A stretch of DNA of 64,000 bases, from positions 1 through 64,000 of the forward strand of contig NZ_PRLK01000001.1 in NCBI RefSeq assembly GCF_004151455.1, in the 5' to 3' direction. The notes beneath the pieces are model-generated. The model saw nothing but the letters and a program-made list of their open reading frames with translations. It ran no database searches and had not been told where the DNA came from. Every line of letters starts with the position of its first letter. Within the stretch, counting starts at the first letter, position 1. Both the position numbers and the translations under genes were made by a program. This document shows positions 31,834 through 41,686 of the stretch, piece after piece. Source of the stretch: Candidatus Nanogingivalis gingivitcus (GTDB taxonomy: Bacteria; Patescibacteriota; Saccharimonadia; Saccharimonadales; Saccharimonadaceae).

Positions 31834-34212
31834 TTATAAACTTTCCCGGACTATATTTTCATCAATTATAATATTTGAGCCAGCAGTAGCCTCTCCTGAA
31901 AGCATTTTTCTAGCAATAGTATTTTCTACTACTTTTTGAATTACTCTTCGCATAGGTCTAGCACCAAGTTGTGGGTCATAACCTAGTTCTGCCAATAATC
32001 GTTTTGCTTCTGCTTCTACTTCTACAGTTATTTTTTGTCCTGCTAGCATTTTATTAACGCTAGCTAGCATAATATCAATAATCTGCAATAAGTTTTCTTT
32101 TGTTAATGGCTCAAACACTACAACTTCATCAAAACGGTTCAAGAATTCAGGACGAAATTCTCGGCTGTTAATTAAATCATTTACAATAATACTTTCTGTA
32201 TCGGCAGCACTATAACCTCTCTCTATCAATTCCCTAATCCTATCAGCTCCAGCATTAGATGTAGCCACTATAATTGTATCCCTAAAAGAAACTTCCCTAT
32301 TTCGTTCGTCCCTTAATATACCCTCATCTAATACCTGCAATAGTGCTGTAAGTACATTAGGGTGAGCTTTTTCAATTTCATCTAAAAGTACAACCGAAAA
32401 AGGTTTTTTCATAACTTGTGCTGTTAATGATCCTGCATCTTTAGCACCATCAGCTATCAATCTTGCCACGTCATCTAACTGCACATATTCATTTAAGTCT
32501 AAACGTACAATATTGTCTTCACCATTAAAATAAGCTTCAGCTAATGCTTTTGCTAGCTCTGTTTTACCTACACCTGTTGGCCCTAAAAATAGGAATGTAC
32601 CAATTGGCCTATTTTGATTTCTCACGCCGGTTCTGGCTCTTCTTAAGGCATTAGCTACGGCTGAAACAGCTTTTTCTTGACCAATCATTCTTTTATGTAA
32701 TATATCTTCAAGGTTTAGAAGTGTTTCTTTTTCTTCTTCAGCTTTAGCTGTAGAAACTTTTACGTTCATCGTTTTTTCAATTGCATTCTCTACCGATAAA
32801 GCATTAACAAGTCCATTATTACCAAAACTAGCCGCCATCTCTAATAAGCGTACTGCCCTACCTGGCATCTCTAAATCATAAATATATTTTTGCGATAGGT
32901 TATAGGCTTCTTTTAAAGCTTGGTATTGGTAAAAAACTTTATTTTGATGTTCAAAAATTATCAGTTTATCTTCCATTACGGCCAAAGTTTCCTCAAAGTT
33001 AGCTGGCTGCACCTGCAACCTATTGAGTGCTGTAGCTAAATTTGGTTTTTTTGCAGAAATTTGCAAAAACTTTTGCTCGTCCATTGTTAAAATCATGCGT
33101 AGTTTACCAGACTCTATTATTGGAAGTAAAATATTGGAGATGTCAACGGACCCCACCCCATCTTCAAAAAATAGTTGCGCATTATCAAGACAGATAATTA
33201 TATTTTTAGCAGCATAAGCTTCAGCCAATATATAATTTACTAAATTTTCAACTTCACCCCTACCAGGAGCAGCCCCAATAATTGCCCCAGCATCTAAAGA
33301 GATAACTTGACGGTATTGCAAGTTTAACGGTATTTTATTTTCGCCATTAACAATACGCTCAGCAAAAGCATTAACAACAGTACTTTTACCAACCCCATCT
33401 GGCCCTATTAAAGCTATATTTTGCTTGCCGTTAGCTGAAAACTGGCTTATCATTTTTTCAATAATATCGTGGTGCTGTTCTAGGTTAGAGCTCATTAATA
33501 CATTTCCAGCTACTTGCTGGGTTATATTACTACCAAATCTATCTAAAGTAGGCGTCCAGCCAAAACTCCAATCTCTAGCAATGCCACCAGTTTTACGTGG
33601 CATTTTCATTTTACCAATTAACGAATAAATATGGTCATGCCATTTAACGCCTCTTTCAAGGTCACTAAAATCAATATAAAATTGTGCTAATAATTTTTCA
33701 TAGTCTGGGTAATTTTTAACTACAGCTAGTGCCAATACTGATCCCGATATAGTTACTGTATTTAAATCTTGGTGAATCTGCAAAGCTGTACGAAAAATAT
33801 TCTCAGGGCTATTTTGTGGTAAGGTTGCAAGACTAGTGATAGTAGTTTTTCCAAGTCCGAAACGAGTAGCAATAAACATACCACCGGAAGATGCTAGTAT
33901 TATTTCAGCTATTTTTTCAGAAGTAATATTTTTAGGCATTTTACCTAATATATTACTAGCTACTCGCGATTCAAAATTAAAAGGTGCGTCAGGGTTAAGA
34001 CGGTGCAATTCACCATTCCACCAATTTAAAATAATAATAAAAGGCACTATAACAGCCAAAATAAGCCAACCTATTGGTTTATCTAATAGTATTAAGGTTA
34101 ATCCAGATATTATAGCTATAACTCTAAGTATCTTAATTAAAGTTAAAAATGGCCTTAATCCATTCATTAAGCGTGATTTTTTAGCTCTTATATGTCCGTA
34201 ATCAAAAATCAT
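31834..34212 (-). CDS. Membrane-anchored double-AAA+ ATPase of the ClpB/ClpC type
   Basis: A 792-residue Hsp100-like unfoldase. The N-terminus carries two hydrophobic segments (about 25-75), unusual for this family, followed by a Clp-N-like region. AAA-1 has Walker A GPDGVGKST but Walker B reads IIICLDNAQ, with Asn where the catalytic Glu is expected, so this ring may bind but hydrolyse poorly. AAA-2 is intact: GPTGVGKTELAK, VVLLDEIEKAHPNV, and FLNRFDEVVVF. It probably remodels or feeds membrane or secreted-protein substrates. Its ATG overlaps the TGA of the upstream gene (ATGA). Confidence 0.85.
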   Translation of the reverse strand: MIFDYGHIRAKKSRLMNGLRPFLTLIKILRVIAIISGLTLILLDKPIGWLILAVIVPFIIILNWWNGELHRLNPDAPFNFESRVASNILGKMPKNITSEKIAEIILASSGGMFIATRFGLGKTTITSLATLPQNSPENIFRTALQIHQDLNTVTISGSVLALAVVKNYPDYEKLLAQFYIDFSDLERGVKWHDHIYSLIGKMKMPRKTGGIARDWSFGWTPTLDRFGSNITQQVAGNVLMSSNLEQHHDIIEKMISQFSANGKQNIALIGPDGVGKSTVVNAFAERIVNGENKIPLNLQYRQVISLDAGAIIGAAPGRGEVENLVNYILAEAYAAKNIIICLDNAQLFFEDGVGSVDISNILLPIIESGKLRMILTMDEQKFLQISAKKPNLATALNRLQVQPANFEETLAVMEDKLIIFEHQNKVFYQYQALKEAYNLSQKYIYDLEMPGRAVRLLEMAASFGNNGLVNALSVENAIEKTMNVKVSTAKAEEEKETLLNLEDILHKRMIGQEKAVSAVANALRRARTGVRNQNRPIGTFLFLGPTGVGKTELAKALAEAYFNGEDNIVRLDLNEYVQLDDVARLIADGAKDAGSLTAQVMKKPFSVVLLDEIEKAHPNVLTALLQVLDEGILRDERNREVSFRDTIIVATSNAGADRIRELIERGYSAADTESIIVNDLINSREFRPEFLNRFDEVVVFEPLTKENLLQIIDIMLASVNKMLAGQKITVEVEAEAKRLLAELGYDPQLGARPMRRVIQKVVENTIARKMLSGEATAGSNIIIDENIVRESL

Positions 34213-34685
34213 CTAAATAACCACCCTTTCTTTTTTGTTTGTACCTGTTCAACTTTTATGGTTTTTTCTTGTTTCATTTTTTCCATATTGTCTTTAATTT
34301 TTGGTAAAATTTGTGGAGTCCAGCCAATTATAAACATTACAAAAAAAGTAATTGGCAAAATAGGTAATAATGGCCATAATAATAAAATAAATAAACCATA
34401 TATTGTTTTCCCTGCAATATAAAATATACCTATTAGCATTACTATAGTTCTTAGCAACGCTCCTATAAAACGGGAAACAAGCCTATCTAAAAACTTACGC
34501 ATTCGCATTTCCAGTGAAGCATTTACAAGCCCACCAGCATCAATTTGCCTAAATGGTGCAAACCAAGTTCTAAGTAATAAGCCAAGCGAAAAAGTATCAA
34601 TAGACCTTTCAATTCCGTCTAAAGTTTTCTCTGCCTTTAAAACCCAACCTTTTCCATACCACCAAGAAATAAAAGACATTAGCAT
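34209..34685 (-). CDS. Small membrane protein of unknown function upstream of the Clp-like gene
   Basis: A 158-residue protein with an amphipathic N-terminal half (GLLLRTWFAPFRQID) and two hydrophobic segments (about 80-100 and 100-123), then a basic C-terminal tail. It heads the operon with the Clp-like ATPase and the MATE-like protein, and the 4-bp stop/start overlap suggests it partners the membrane-anchored ATPase. It ends in TGA, one of two real genes here that do. TATAAT lies 6 nt before the ATG. Confidence 0.7.
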   Translation of the reverse strand: MLMSFISWWYGKGWVLKAEKTLDGIERSIDTFSLGLLLRTWFAPFRQIDAGGLVNASLEMRMRKFLDRLVSRFIGALLRTIVMLIGIFYIAGKTIYGLFILLLWPLLPILPITFFVMFIIGWTPQILPKIKDNMEKMKQEKTIKVEQVQTKKKGWLFR

Positions 34686-34691
34686 AATAAA

Positions 34692-34697
34692 ATTATA
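34692..34697 (-). promoter_or_regulatory. Extended -10 promoter of the Clp-like operon
   Basis: Minus strand TGGTATAAT; the box ends 6 nt before the ATG at 34685. Confidence 0.55.
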
Positions 34698-34752
34698 CCA
34701 AAACTATCTTTATTTTGCTAGTTTGAAGCAAGCTTATATTTACCATTTGTGT

Positions 34753-34758
34753 TATAAT
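34753..34758 (+). promoter_or_regulatory. rny extended -10 promoter
   Basis: TGTTATAAT extended -10, giving a leader of about 60 nt with Shine-Dalgarno GAAAGGAA. Confidence 0.5.
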
Positions 34759-34824
34759 ATTATTATAGCTTTTTATAGTAAAGCATTTTGATTTTTTAAT
34801 TTATTTTTTGATGAAAGGAACGAT

Positions 34825-36351
34825 ATGGACATTATATTTACCATCATAGGTATTTTAGTTGGTGGTAGTAGTGTTTTTACTTACCAAAAAGTAAAAACTG
34901 CTAACGCTAAAAATAATTCCGACAAAATAATTGCTACTGCGCAAAAAAAATCTGCAGAAATTTTAGCTAAAGCTAATGAAAAAGCAATTAAAATAACTGA
35001 GGAAGCTAAAAAAGATGAAAGCGACCGTCGTAAAGAACTGCAAAAAACAGAGAACCGTCTTATAGAACGTGAAACTGTTTTAGATGCTAAGCTAGACCAA
35101 ATTAATGAAAGAAGTGAAAAGTTAGAAAAAAGAAACGAGTCACTTAGAAAACAAGAAAATGAGCTTGAAGATTTAAAGGAACAAGTCCTTAAAATTAAAG
35201 AGAAGCAAACAAATAAGCTAGAAGAAATAGCAAAATTAAATCGTAAAGAAGCTGAAGAACGCTTGCTTGCTGCTACTGAAAAATCAATGAAACAAGATAT
35301 GATTAACCTTGTAGCTAAAATTCAAAAAAATACACAAGAAGATGCCGAGGAGCGTGCTCAAACCATTTTAGTTACTGCCATGGAACGTATCTCTAGCGAA
35401 GTTACTGCTGATAGAACCGTAACGGCTTTAAAATTACCAGATGATGAAATGAAAGGTCGTATTATTGGTAAAGAAGGCCGTAATATTCAAGCTATTCAAA
35501 GAGCTACTGGTGTTGATGTATTAGTAGATGATACTCCAGGCATGGTTGTATTATCTAGTTTTGACCCTGTTCGCCGTCAAGTTGCAAGGCTATCACTTGA
35601 GTTGCTTATGAAAGACGGTCGTATTAATCCAGCTCGCATTGAAGAAGTTGTAGAAAAAGCCCAAAAAGAAATTAATAAAGAAATCAATCGTGCTGGTGAA
35701 GATGCTGCCAGGGAAGTTGGTATTTCTGGTTTACCTCGTGAAATGCTTCGCTTACTAGGTGAGCTAAAATTCCGTACTAGTTATGGTCAAAACGTATTAA
35801 AACACTCTACTGAAATGGCTAATATTGCTGGTTTAATTGCTGAAGAAATTGGTGCTAATATTAAAATAGCTAAAACGGCTGCCCTTTTCCATGATGTTGG
35901 CAAAGCCGTAACTCATAAAATTGAGGGCAAACATGCTCAAATAGGTGCTGAACTTGCCGAAAAATACGGTATGGATCCACGTGTAGTTAACGCTATAGCT
36001 GCTCACCATGATGATGTTGAAGCGACAACTCCGGAAGCTATTATTGTTAAAATTACAGATGCAATGAGTGCTTCTCGCCCTGGTGTGCGTAATGCTGCTG
36101 CTGAAAACTTTATGGAGCGTATGCGTGAACTTGAAAATGTAGCTACTAGTTTTGATGGAATTGATAAAGCTTACGCTATTTCTGCAGGTAGGGAAATTCG
36201 TATTATTGTAAGCCCTGAAAAAATTGATGATCTATCAGCCATTAAACTTGCTCGTGATATTGCTAATAAAATTGAAAGCACAATGCAATATCCTGGCGTT
36301 ATTAAAGTAAATATCATTCGTGAAACTCGTGCTATAGAATACGCAAAATAG
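34825..36351 (+). CDS. rny: Ribonuclease Y
   Basis: Membrane-tethered endoribonuclease that starts mRNA decay. The 508 residues show the family order: N-terminal transmembrane helix (about 3-20), long coiled coil (about 30-190), KH domain (MKGRIIGKEGRNIQAIQRAT, about 210-225) and HD domain with HSTEMANIAG, the metal-binding ALFHDVGKAV and AIAAHHDDVEA. Monocistronic with its own terminator. The likely main decay nuclease in a cell with many leaderless mRNAs. Confidence 0.97.
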   Translation: MDIIFTIIGILVGGSSVFTYQKVKTANAKNNSDKIIATAQKKSAEILAKANEKAIKITEEAKKDESDRRKELQKTENRLIERETVLDAKLDQINERSEKLEKRNESLRKQENELEDLKEQVLKIKEKQTNKLEEIAKLNRKEAEERLLAATEKSMKQDMINLVAKIQKNTQEDAEERAQTILVTAMERISSEVTADRTVTALKLPDDEMKGRIIGKEGRNIQAIQRATGVDVLVDDTPGMVVLSSFDPVRRQVARLSLELLMKDGRINPARIEEVVEKAQKEINKEINRAGEDAAREVGISGLPREMLRLLGELKFRTSYGQNVLKHSTEMANIAGLIAEEIGANIKIAKTAALFHDVGKAVTHKIEGKHAQIGAELAEKYGMDPRVVNAIAAHHDDVEATTPEAIIVKITDAMSASRPGVRNAAAENFMERMRELENVATSFDGIDKAYAISAGREIRIIVSPEKIDDLSAIKLARDIANKIESTMQYPGVIKVNIIRETRAIEYAK

Positions 36352-36370
36352 TAATAAAACTATTATAGTA

Positions 36371-36401
36371 AAATAACCTACCGTAAAAATGTAGGTTATT
36401 T
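36371..36401 (+). terminator. rny terminator
   Basis: Eleven-bp arms AAATAACCTAC/GTAGGTTATTT, then TTTTAAG. The rest of the gap to 36581 shows nothing recognisable. Confidence 0.85.
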
Positions 36402-36581
36402 TTTAAGTTCTTTTTTCGTAGTTTTGCCCCCTTTTATTTTTACCTTGTTTTACTCATAGCCTTAAAGAGCTAAAATAAATTAATCAAATAGCATATTATT
36501 AAGCGTTATTTCTATTTTTTACCATTAAGCTAGTTAATTCTATTGCTTCTAATTATCTATATAAAGTAACTCTAACACTAT

Positions 36582-36614
36582 AAAAAGAACCTCCTTTTTA
36601 TTGAGGTTCTTTTT
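36582..36614 (-). terminator. Terminator of the pilin-like/adhesin operon
   Basis: Twelve-bp arms (36582-36593, 36603-36614) containing AAAAAGAACCTC and its complement, U-rich on the minus strand. Confidence 0.8.
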
Positions 36615-36635
36615 TTATAGCTTTTTTCACTTGTT

Positions 36636-37883
36636 TTATTTACAATCAAATGAGTTTTTGTCACTCTGCCTTAAGTTTGTTACCCAGAAGTTTTTACATA
36701 CAGGTTTTGCCTGATCTTCTGTTTGTACTGAAAAATCTGGCACTGGGAAGTTAGGGTCAGAAAACTCAATTCGGCTTTGCACTCGCCTAAATTGGTCATT
36801 AGCTCGCCCTGTGGAGTCTACAGACGGCTGCACACCGTTAAAATTCACTACTTTGCCATTATTTAATAATTCAATTTTAAAGCTTGCCCTATTGTAAATT
36901 GGCGTTAACCTTAAGAACGCGAAATCTTCTGGTCGTTGTTCGTGCCTTAAGTCTATTAGCATTGAACAAGCAAATTCTTGTCCTCTGTCTAAATTACTTT
37001 CACATCTTGTTAAAGTATATCTATCTGTTCTAGTAGTGTCACCCTCACGCCTTGTAGATGGAAGCCTTGAAGTATTAGATGTAGCAATTCCACTTGCTGG
37101 GTAAAGGAGCATCTCATCTAGCCCAGTACCACCATTAACACCACCAACACCTGAATTACCAGCAGAAAAGTTATTATTTAACCTTTCTAGTAATCTATCA
37201 TTGTCACTATTAAAACGGTAACCGTAAACCTGTGTTTTCAAAATAGCCGGCCTATTAATAGCGTTTTTCCATTCTTTATTGCTTGGAACGGTAGTTTTTG
37301 GCCTTGGGCTACTTTCATTCTCTAAGTTTATATTAGTGTTATCTTTATTTGTTAAGTCTTCTTTATTGTGCCAAGATATCCTTACTTGGTTAAAAGCACT
37401 TGTTCCCCTTAGGGCTATCATTCTAGAAGTTCCTTCAGTTGCTGAACCTAGAAAATCAGCCGTATCACGTGTAATTTTAACGCATGTATAGGCTTGGTTT
37501 AAATCAACTTTACTTGCACTATTTCCAGCGCTTGATTGCACTTTAGTTTCAGCTCCAGCAGTTCCTATACCACCACTAGCTAAAGTGTCGCACTCTCTTT
37601 TTGCCATAGCATCAGCCATTCGTCGACATTCTCCGTTAGTAGTATCGTTACCACCAGCACATCTTGTGTTAAAGTTCTCTAAAAATCTTTTAGCATCCTC
37701 TACCCCTACCTGCGCACTATCGTACGCAGATTGGGATAAGTCTTGTTGTGTTGCTTGTTGCTGATCTCTTACCATTAGCCGCATAAAGCTAGCTGCCATA
37801 ATAGCCACTAATGCACAGGTAATGGCAACAATAAAGATTGAAACGCTACCTTTTTTACTAAAGTTTTTCTTCATATTCTTCAT
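36636..37883 (-). CDS. PilX-like membrane-anchored pilus-associated protein
   Basis: A 415-residue protein with a short basic N-terminus and one hydrophobic helix (SVSIFIVAITCALVAIMAASF, about 13-33) followed by RLMVRDQQQATQQDLSQSAYDSAQVGVEDA, the usual start of PilX-like minor pilin components. The remainder is an extracytoplasmic domain with several Cys pairs. It is the second gene of a two-gene unit, 15 bp after the 1218-residue surface protein, and both look like parts of one surface structure. Start supported by AAAGGTGAT. Confidence 0.55.
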   Translation of the reverse strand: MKNMKKNFSKKGSVSIFIVAITCALVAIMAASFMRLMVRDQQQATQQDLSQSAYDSAQVGVEDAKRFLENFNTRCAGGNDTTNGECRRMADAMAKRECDTLASGGIGTAGAETKVQSSAGNSASKVDLNQAYTCVKITRDTADFLGSATEGTSRMIALRGTSAFNQVRISWHNKEDLTNKDNTNINLENESSPRPKTTVPSNKEWKNAINRPAILKTQVYGYRFNSDNDRLLERLNNNFSAGNSGVGGVNGGTGLDEMLLYPASGIATSNTSRLPSTRREGDTTRTDRYTLTRCESNLDRGQEFACSMLIDLRHEQRPEDFAFLRLTPIYNRASFKIELLNNGKVVNFNGVQPSVDSTGRANDQFRRVQSRIEFSDPNFPVPDFSVQTEDQAKPVCKNFWVTNLRQSDKNSFDCK

Positions 37884-37898
37884 ATCACCTTTCCTCTA

Positions 37899-40800
37899 CT
37901 AATACCTTACTGGCAACTCTTTTGAGAAAGTTGTTAACATTTTACCATTTCCACTAGCTTGTGCTTGTGCCCACATATATATGTCAGCCCTTTGGTTATA
38001 AGTTTCAGCAGGAGTTGATCTATCCATTCCAGCCTTATTTTCTGAACCGTAGGTTCGCCATGAATGTAGGTTGTTAGCTAGCACCGGTCCGTTTACGGCT
38101 AAGTGTTTACCACAGTTCTTTTGGTTAACATGTCCGTGGCCAGTTGTTGCCCCATTTGCACAAGTATAAATATCACCTGTAGCAATTAGCCATGCGTCTA
38201 TATTACCTACATTTCCTTGTATATATATATTACCCTCGGCAATCATAATTATTTGTTGGAACTGTTTAATACCATTAGTTCCTATAGGGTTTCGCACAAA
38301 AATGTCACCATTTATAACAATGTCCCTACCTTTAATAATATGTGTTCTTATTGGGGAGCCTCCTCTTCGGTAATCAACGCCGTTAAAGGTTCCTATACCC
38401 TCATCAACTCGTACTTCATTGCCATCACTTCTAGGGAATTTAGTATTTAAGCTATTTCTTATAGCGTTAATACTTGAAGCACCTTGACCGAATGATCCAG
38501 CACCGTTTACAAAATTATCAATTGTTAAGTTTCTAGTTGTTTGTGAAGATTCAGACTTAAAGCCTTTTACTTGTCCACCTACTAAAGCCTCATATTCTAC
38601 CCAAGAACCTAAGCCCCTAGAAACGCTTGTGACCACTCCACCACGAGAATACAAGCCATTTCCCCATACTTGCATTTTAGGTTTTTTGGTAACAAGCATA
38701 CAAAGTGGTTGTGAATGTCGCCAATCTCTACCAACTTTAGCCTGTTGTTCTTCTTGCGTTTCATTCTCTAGCATTGTAGGTGCTGAGATTGATACAGCAA
38801 CACAGTACCTTTGGCCTAGTGGTGCATTATCAGGTATTTTAATGTTTCTTAAAATATCTTGAAGTGTATTTTCACCCACTTGGAATTCTCTTTCACCCTC
38901 TTTTACTGAGAATCGTTTACCTTTTCCTCTAAATTGTTCATTATAATGGCTAGCAGTATTACCATTACGGTTATCTACTGGGTTTGTAGGTACTGGAATT
39001 TCTTCATCTACGCCATCAACTTCCCATTGGGTAATTTTCCATTTAGTATTCCTTGGGGTTCTAGTTCCCTTATTTGGTACTTTTGGAATAATCGGTACAT
39101 CATCACCAGGTTCTACTGGTATTTCACCACTACTACAGTTACTTGAATTGCCATCCATTGGGCTTTTAATACAGTTAGTAATATCAAAGTGGTAAGGTAC
39201 ATAAGCACATAGCCATTCACCTACAGTAGGGCTTCCACGGTCTCGGCTATGAGTAGCGTAAGCTCGTTGACAAAGTGATGTTCCTAAGTCACTACTTTGC
39301 ACTCTATAGGTATATCTACTATCGTTCGTAGTTTTAGTTTGGCCTGGATCAATATTTCCTGAGTTTGTCCTAAACTGAAAGTCGTTAGTTGCTCTACTGC
39401 TTGCTTGGTTTTTATTAGTCAAGCCATAAGCTTTTTGTCCACCGGCATTAGTATAGGTATGCGGGTTATTTTCAATAGTATTTCCAGGGAAGCCAGGTGC
39501 TACGTAGCTAGTGCTGTTTCTGAATGAATGTCGCCAAGTTATTGAGTCACCAGCATTCACGTTAAAGTGCCTTGTTCCAAAGCCTGACCCATTCTTACCT
39601 ATTTGGGTTGAAGCAGTTATTTGCCATGGTTGTGGTTCTACATAGAAACATACCTCATTAGATGTTCGGCTAGGATCCACTCCACCACTTATGTATTTCG
39701 CTCCCAGAACGGCTGTTATGCTTTGACAAATCGTTTTACCAATATCTCCTTCTCTTACAATATAACGGCCACTGCTTGGCAATGAGCTACCCTCAAATGT
39801 TTTCGTTTCGCCGTTGTAATAACTAAGGCTTTTATAATCCATTGGGCCTTCAGAACCGCCCCCATATCCTATATCACTAGAGATGCTCCTATTAATACTT
39901 GTAGATATAGTAAAGCTCTTATTTGCGTCATACATTCTGTTTGTATGTTTGAAGAAGACATTATCACCAAGATGAACCCTTAGTGGGTTACTTCTATTCC
40001 AGTATTGTGAATAACTTCTTTCGTTCTTATTTCCTACTTTTATATATGATTGCGGATCTGTCTGGAAGTGCTCTTCCTGTTCTAAATATATATCCCAATC
40101 TATATATGCTAGTCCATTTTGGCCTCTAATAAAATAATATCCAAAATAGCTATCATTTGCAGAATATTTGTATTCATCACTAGCCTCAGGTTTGTATGCA
40201 TCACCAGCATATCTTACTCTTTTTATTTTATATCCTGTAGGCAAAGAAATATCCAAACCGGCATATCCCGTCCCTCCTGGACCTTCGCCTAAACAATTCA
40301 TCACTAGCGTTATAACACTTTCTCCGCGGCCTAGACTACCATAATCATTTACAGCACAAGTCTCCTCACCATCAAATGAACCTGGAGTCTGATGACTACT
40401 CATAGTTACCCCTCCATCTACATACCATCCGCTTCCTATTCTAAATGTGAATCTATGGCGCACATTATGTATCTCACTACTGAATCGACCATAACAAGCT
40501 GAAGACCAAGATGCTGTAAGAGTAGAATTACTGTTGCTAATCTTATTTAATGGGGAATCAATACTTATTTTATTATTTCCCCTATAACCATTAATTTTTT
40601 CCTTATAAAATTTCTCCCATGAGCTATAATTACCAAAAACCTTTTCTGCCCTTATTATTGATACTTCACCATTACTTCCAATAATCGCTGGAGTATACTC
40701 ACCCTCTTTTAGTTTTTCTACATAATCATTTACATTAACTCCACCAAGCAAAGTAGCTTCTTTTGAATTTCTAGGGTTTTTGTATGTTAAGTATTGCCCT

Positions 40801-41555
40801 CCCCAGTTCTCAGAAAATAGCCCAACTTTATTAGGTTTATTAAAATAATCCATCTTAGGAGTTCTATTAGATATAGTATTATAATCTACTTTATTAGATA
40901 AATCTTCTATTTTGATTTTTTCTTTAAATAATTTAGTATACTTGTTATCAAGAAAATCTCTAGCGTTGTTTACTTCTTTTTTAAAATCTTCATCTTTAAG
41001 AGTTAAGTAGTAATTTCCATAAGATAAAATAGATACCCTAGTTAATTTCTTTCTAGTTAATACACAGTCAGCAAAAGAGCGTTCAAAGAATTCATTTTCC
41101 ATTCTTATTTTCGCATACTCTCCTTCATTAGAAACTAGATCATTTACATAATTATCAGCAACTTTACTGTCAGAAGTGGGTTTATTGCGTAGTCCATATA
41201 TATTTTTATTGTTGACGGTAACTTCTTTACTACAAATATCTTTCATTTGCTTGCTCTTAAAAAAAGCGTTCACAAGAAGATCATTTCTAGCAATATCTTC
41301 TATATTACCCTCGCCATAGCTAATGTTTTTATTATTATTCAAAAAGCTCTGCATGTCCTTAGCATTTTTAGAAATCTGTTTATCAGTAATTAAAGTGTCA
41401 CCAACTTTAATGCCTTTTTCTTCCTCTTTTTTATTTAATAAGAAAAAACCAGCCATAGCTAAAATAATAATAACAAAAAAGAAACCTACTAGTAAAATTA
41501 ACTTCTTTTTTGATATTTTAGCAAAAAGTTTTCCTTTTTTTTGCCCTTCTTCCAT
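37899..41555 (-). CDS. Giant surface protein with SurA-like N-terminus, possible pilus tip or adhesin
   Basis: At 1218 residues, the largest protein in the window. A basic tail and transmembrane helix (about 17-40) precede a region (about 50-330) resembling a SurA/PpiC-type foldase (VGDTLITDKQISKNAKDM, KLKEGEYTPAIIGSNGEVSI). Several Cys-paired, Tyr/Ser/Gly-rich extracellular modules follow. The C-terminus (QIIMIAEGNIYIQGNVGNIDAW, LIATGDIYTC) has a beta-helix-like pattern. It may be an adhesin that also carries its own chaperone domain. Shine-Dalgarno GGGAGT precedes the ATG; the pilin-like partner gene follows at 15 bp. Function is inference. Confidence 0.6.
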   Translation of the reverse strand: MEEGQKKGKLFAKISKKKLILLVGFFFVIIILAMAGFFLLNKKEEEKGIKVGDTLITDKQISKNAKDMQSFLNNNKNISYGEGNIEDIARNDLLVNAFFKSKQMKDICSKEVTVNNKNIYGLRNKPTSDSKVADNYVNDLVSNEGEYAKIRMENEFFERSFADCVLTRKKLTRVSILSYGNYYLTLKDEDFKKEVNNARDFLDNKYTKLFKEKIKIEDLSNKVDYNTISNRTPKMDYFNKPNKVGLFSENWGGQYLTYKNPRNSKEATLLGGVNVNDYVEKLKEGEYTPAIIGSNGEVSIIRAEKVFGNYSSWEKFYKEKINGYRGNNKISIDSPLNKISNSNSTLTASWSSACYGRFSSEIHNVRHRFTFRIGSGWYVDGGVTMSSHQTPGSFDGEETCAVNDYGSLGRGESVITLVMNCLGEGPGGTGYAGLDISLPTGYKIKRVRYAGDAYKPEASDEYKYSANDSYFGYYFIRGQNGLAYIDWDIYLEQEEHFQTDPQSYIKVGNKNERSYSQYWNRSNPLRVHLGDNVFFKHTNRMYDANKSFTISTSINRSISSDIGYGGGSEGPMDYKSLSYYNGETKTFEGSSLPSSGRYIVREGDIGKTICQSITAVLGAKYISGGVDPSRTSNEVCFYVEPQPWQITASTQIGKNGSGFGTRHFNVNAGDSITWRHSFRNSTSYVAPGFPGNTIENNPHTYTNAGGQKAYGLTNKNQASSRATNDFQFRTNSGNIDPGQTKTTNDSRYTYRVQSSDLGTSLCQRAYATHSRDRGSPTVGEWLCAYVPYHFDITNCIKSPMDGNSSNCSSGEIPVEPGDDVPIIPKVPNKGTRTPRNTKWKITQWEVDGVDEEIPVPTNPVDNRNGNTASHYNEQFRGKGKRFSVKEGEREFQVGENTLQDILRNIKIPDNAPLGQRYCVAVSISAPTMLENETQEEQQAKVGRDWRHSQPLCMLVTKKPKMQVWGNGLYSRGGVVTSVSRGLGSWVEYEALVGGQVKGFKSESSQTTRNLTIDNFVNGAGSFGQGASSINAIRNSLNTKFPRSDGNEVRVDEGIGTFNGVDYRRGGSPIRTHIIKGRDIVINGDIFVRNPIGTNGIKQFQQIIMIAEGNIYIQGNVGNIDAWLIATGDIYTCANGATTGHGHVNQKNCGKHLAVNGPVLANNLHSWRTYGSENKAGMDRSTPAETYNQRADIYMWAQAQASGNGKMLTTFSKELPVRY

Positions 41556-41626
41556 TTTACTCCCTTATATTTAAACTATGCCTCTATTTAAGCATAATTA
41601 CAATAATTTTTCAATATAAATTAAAA

Positions 41627-41649
41627 CCCCCTAGCTACTGCTAGAGGGG
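41627..41649. terminator. Terminator of the repeat surface protein gene
   Basis: CCCCCTAGC/GCTAGAGGGG hairpin with loop TACT and T runs on both sides. Confidence 0.8.
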
Positions 41650-41686
41650 ATATTTTTTATAGTTGATAGAACAAAATTAATTCTTG

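Noticed and set aside
36402..36581. Hidden gene or RNA between rny and the pilin-like operon
   Set aside because: No frame with a ribosome-binding site, promoter or stable hairpin seen apart from the two flanking terminators.
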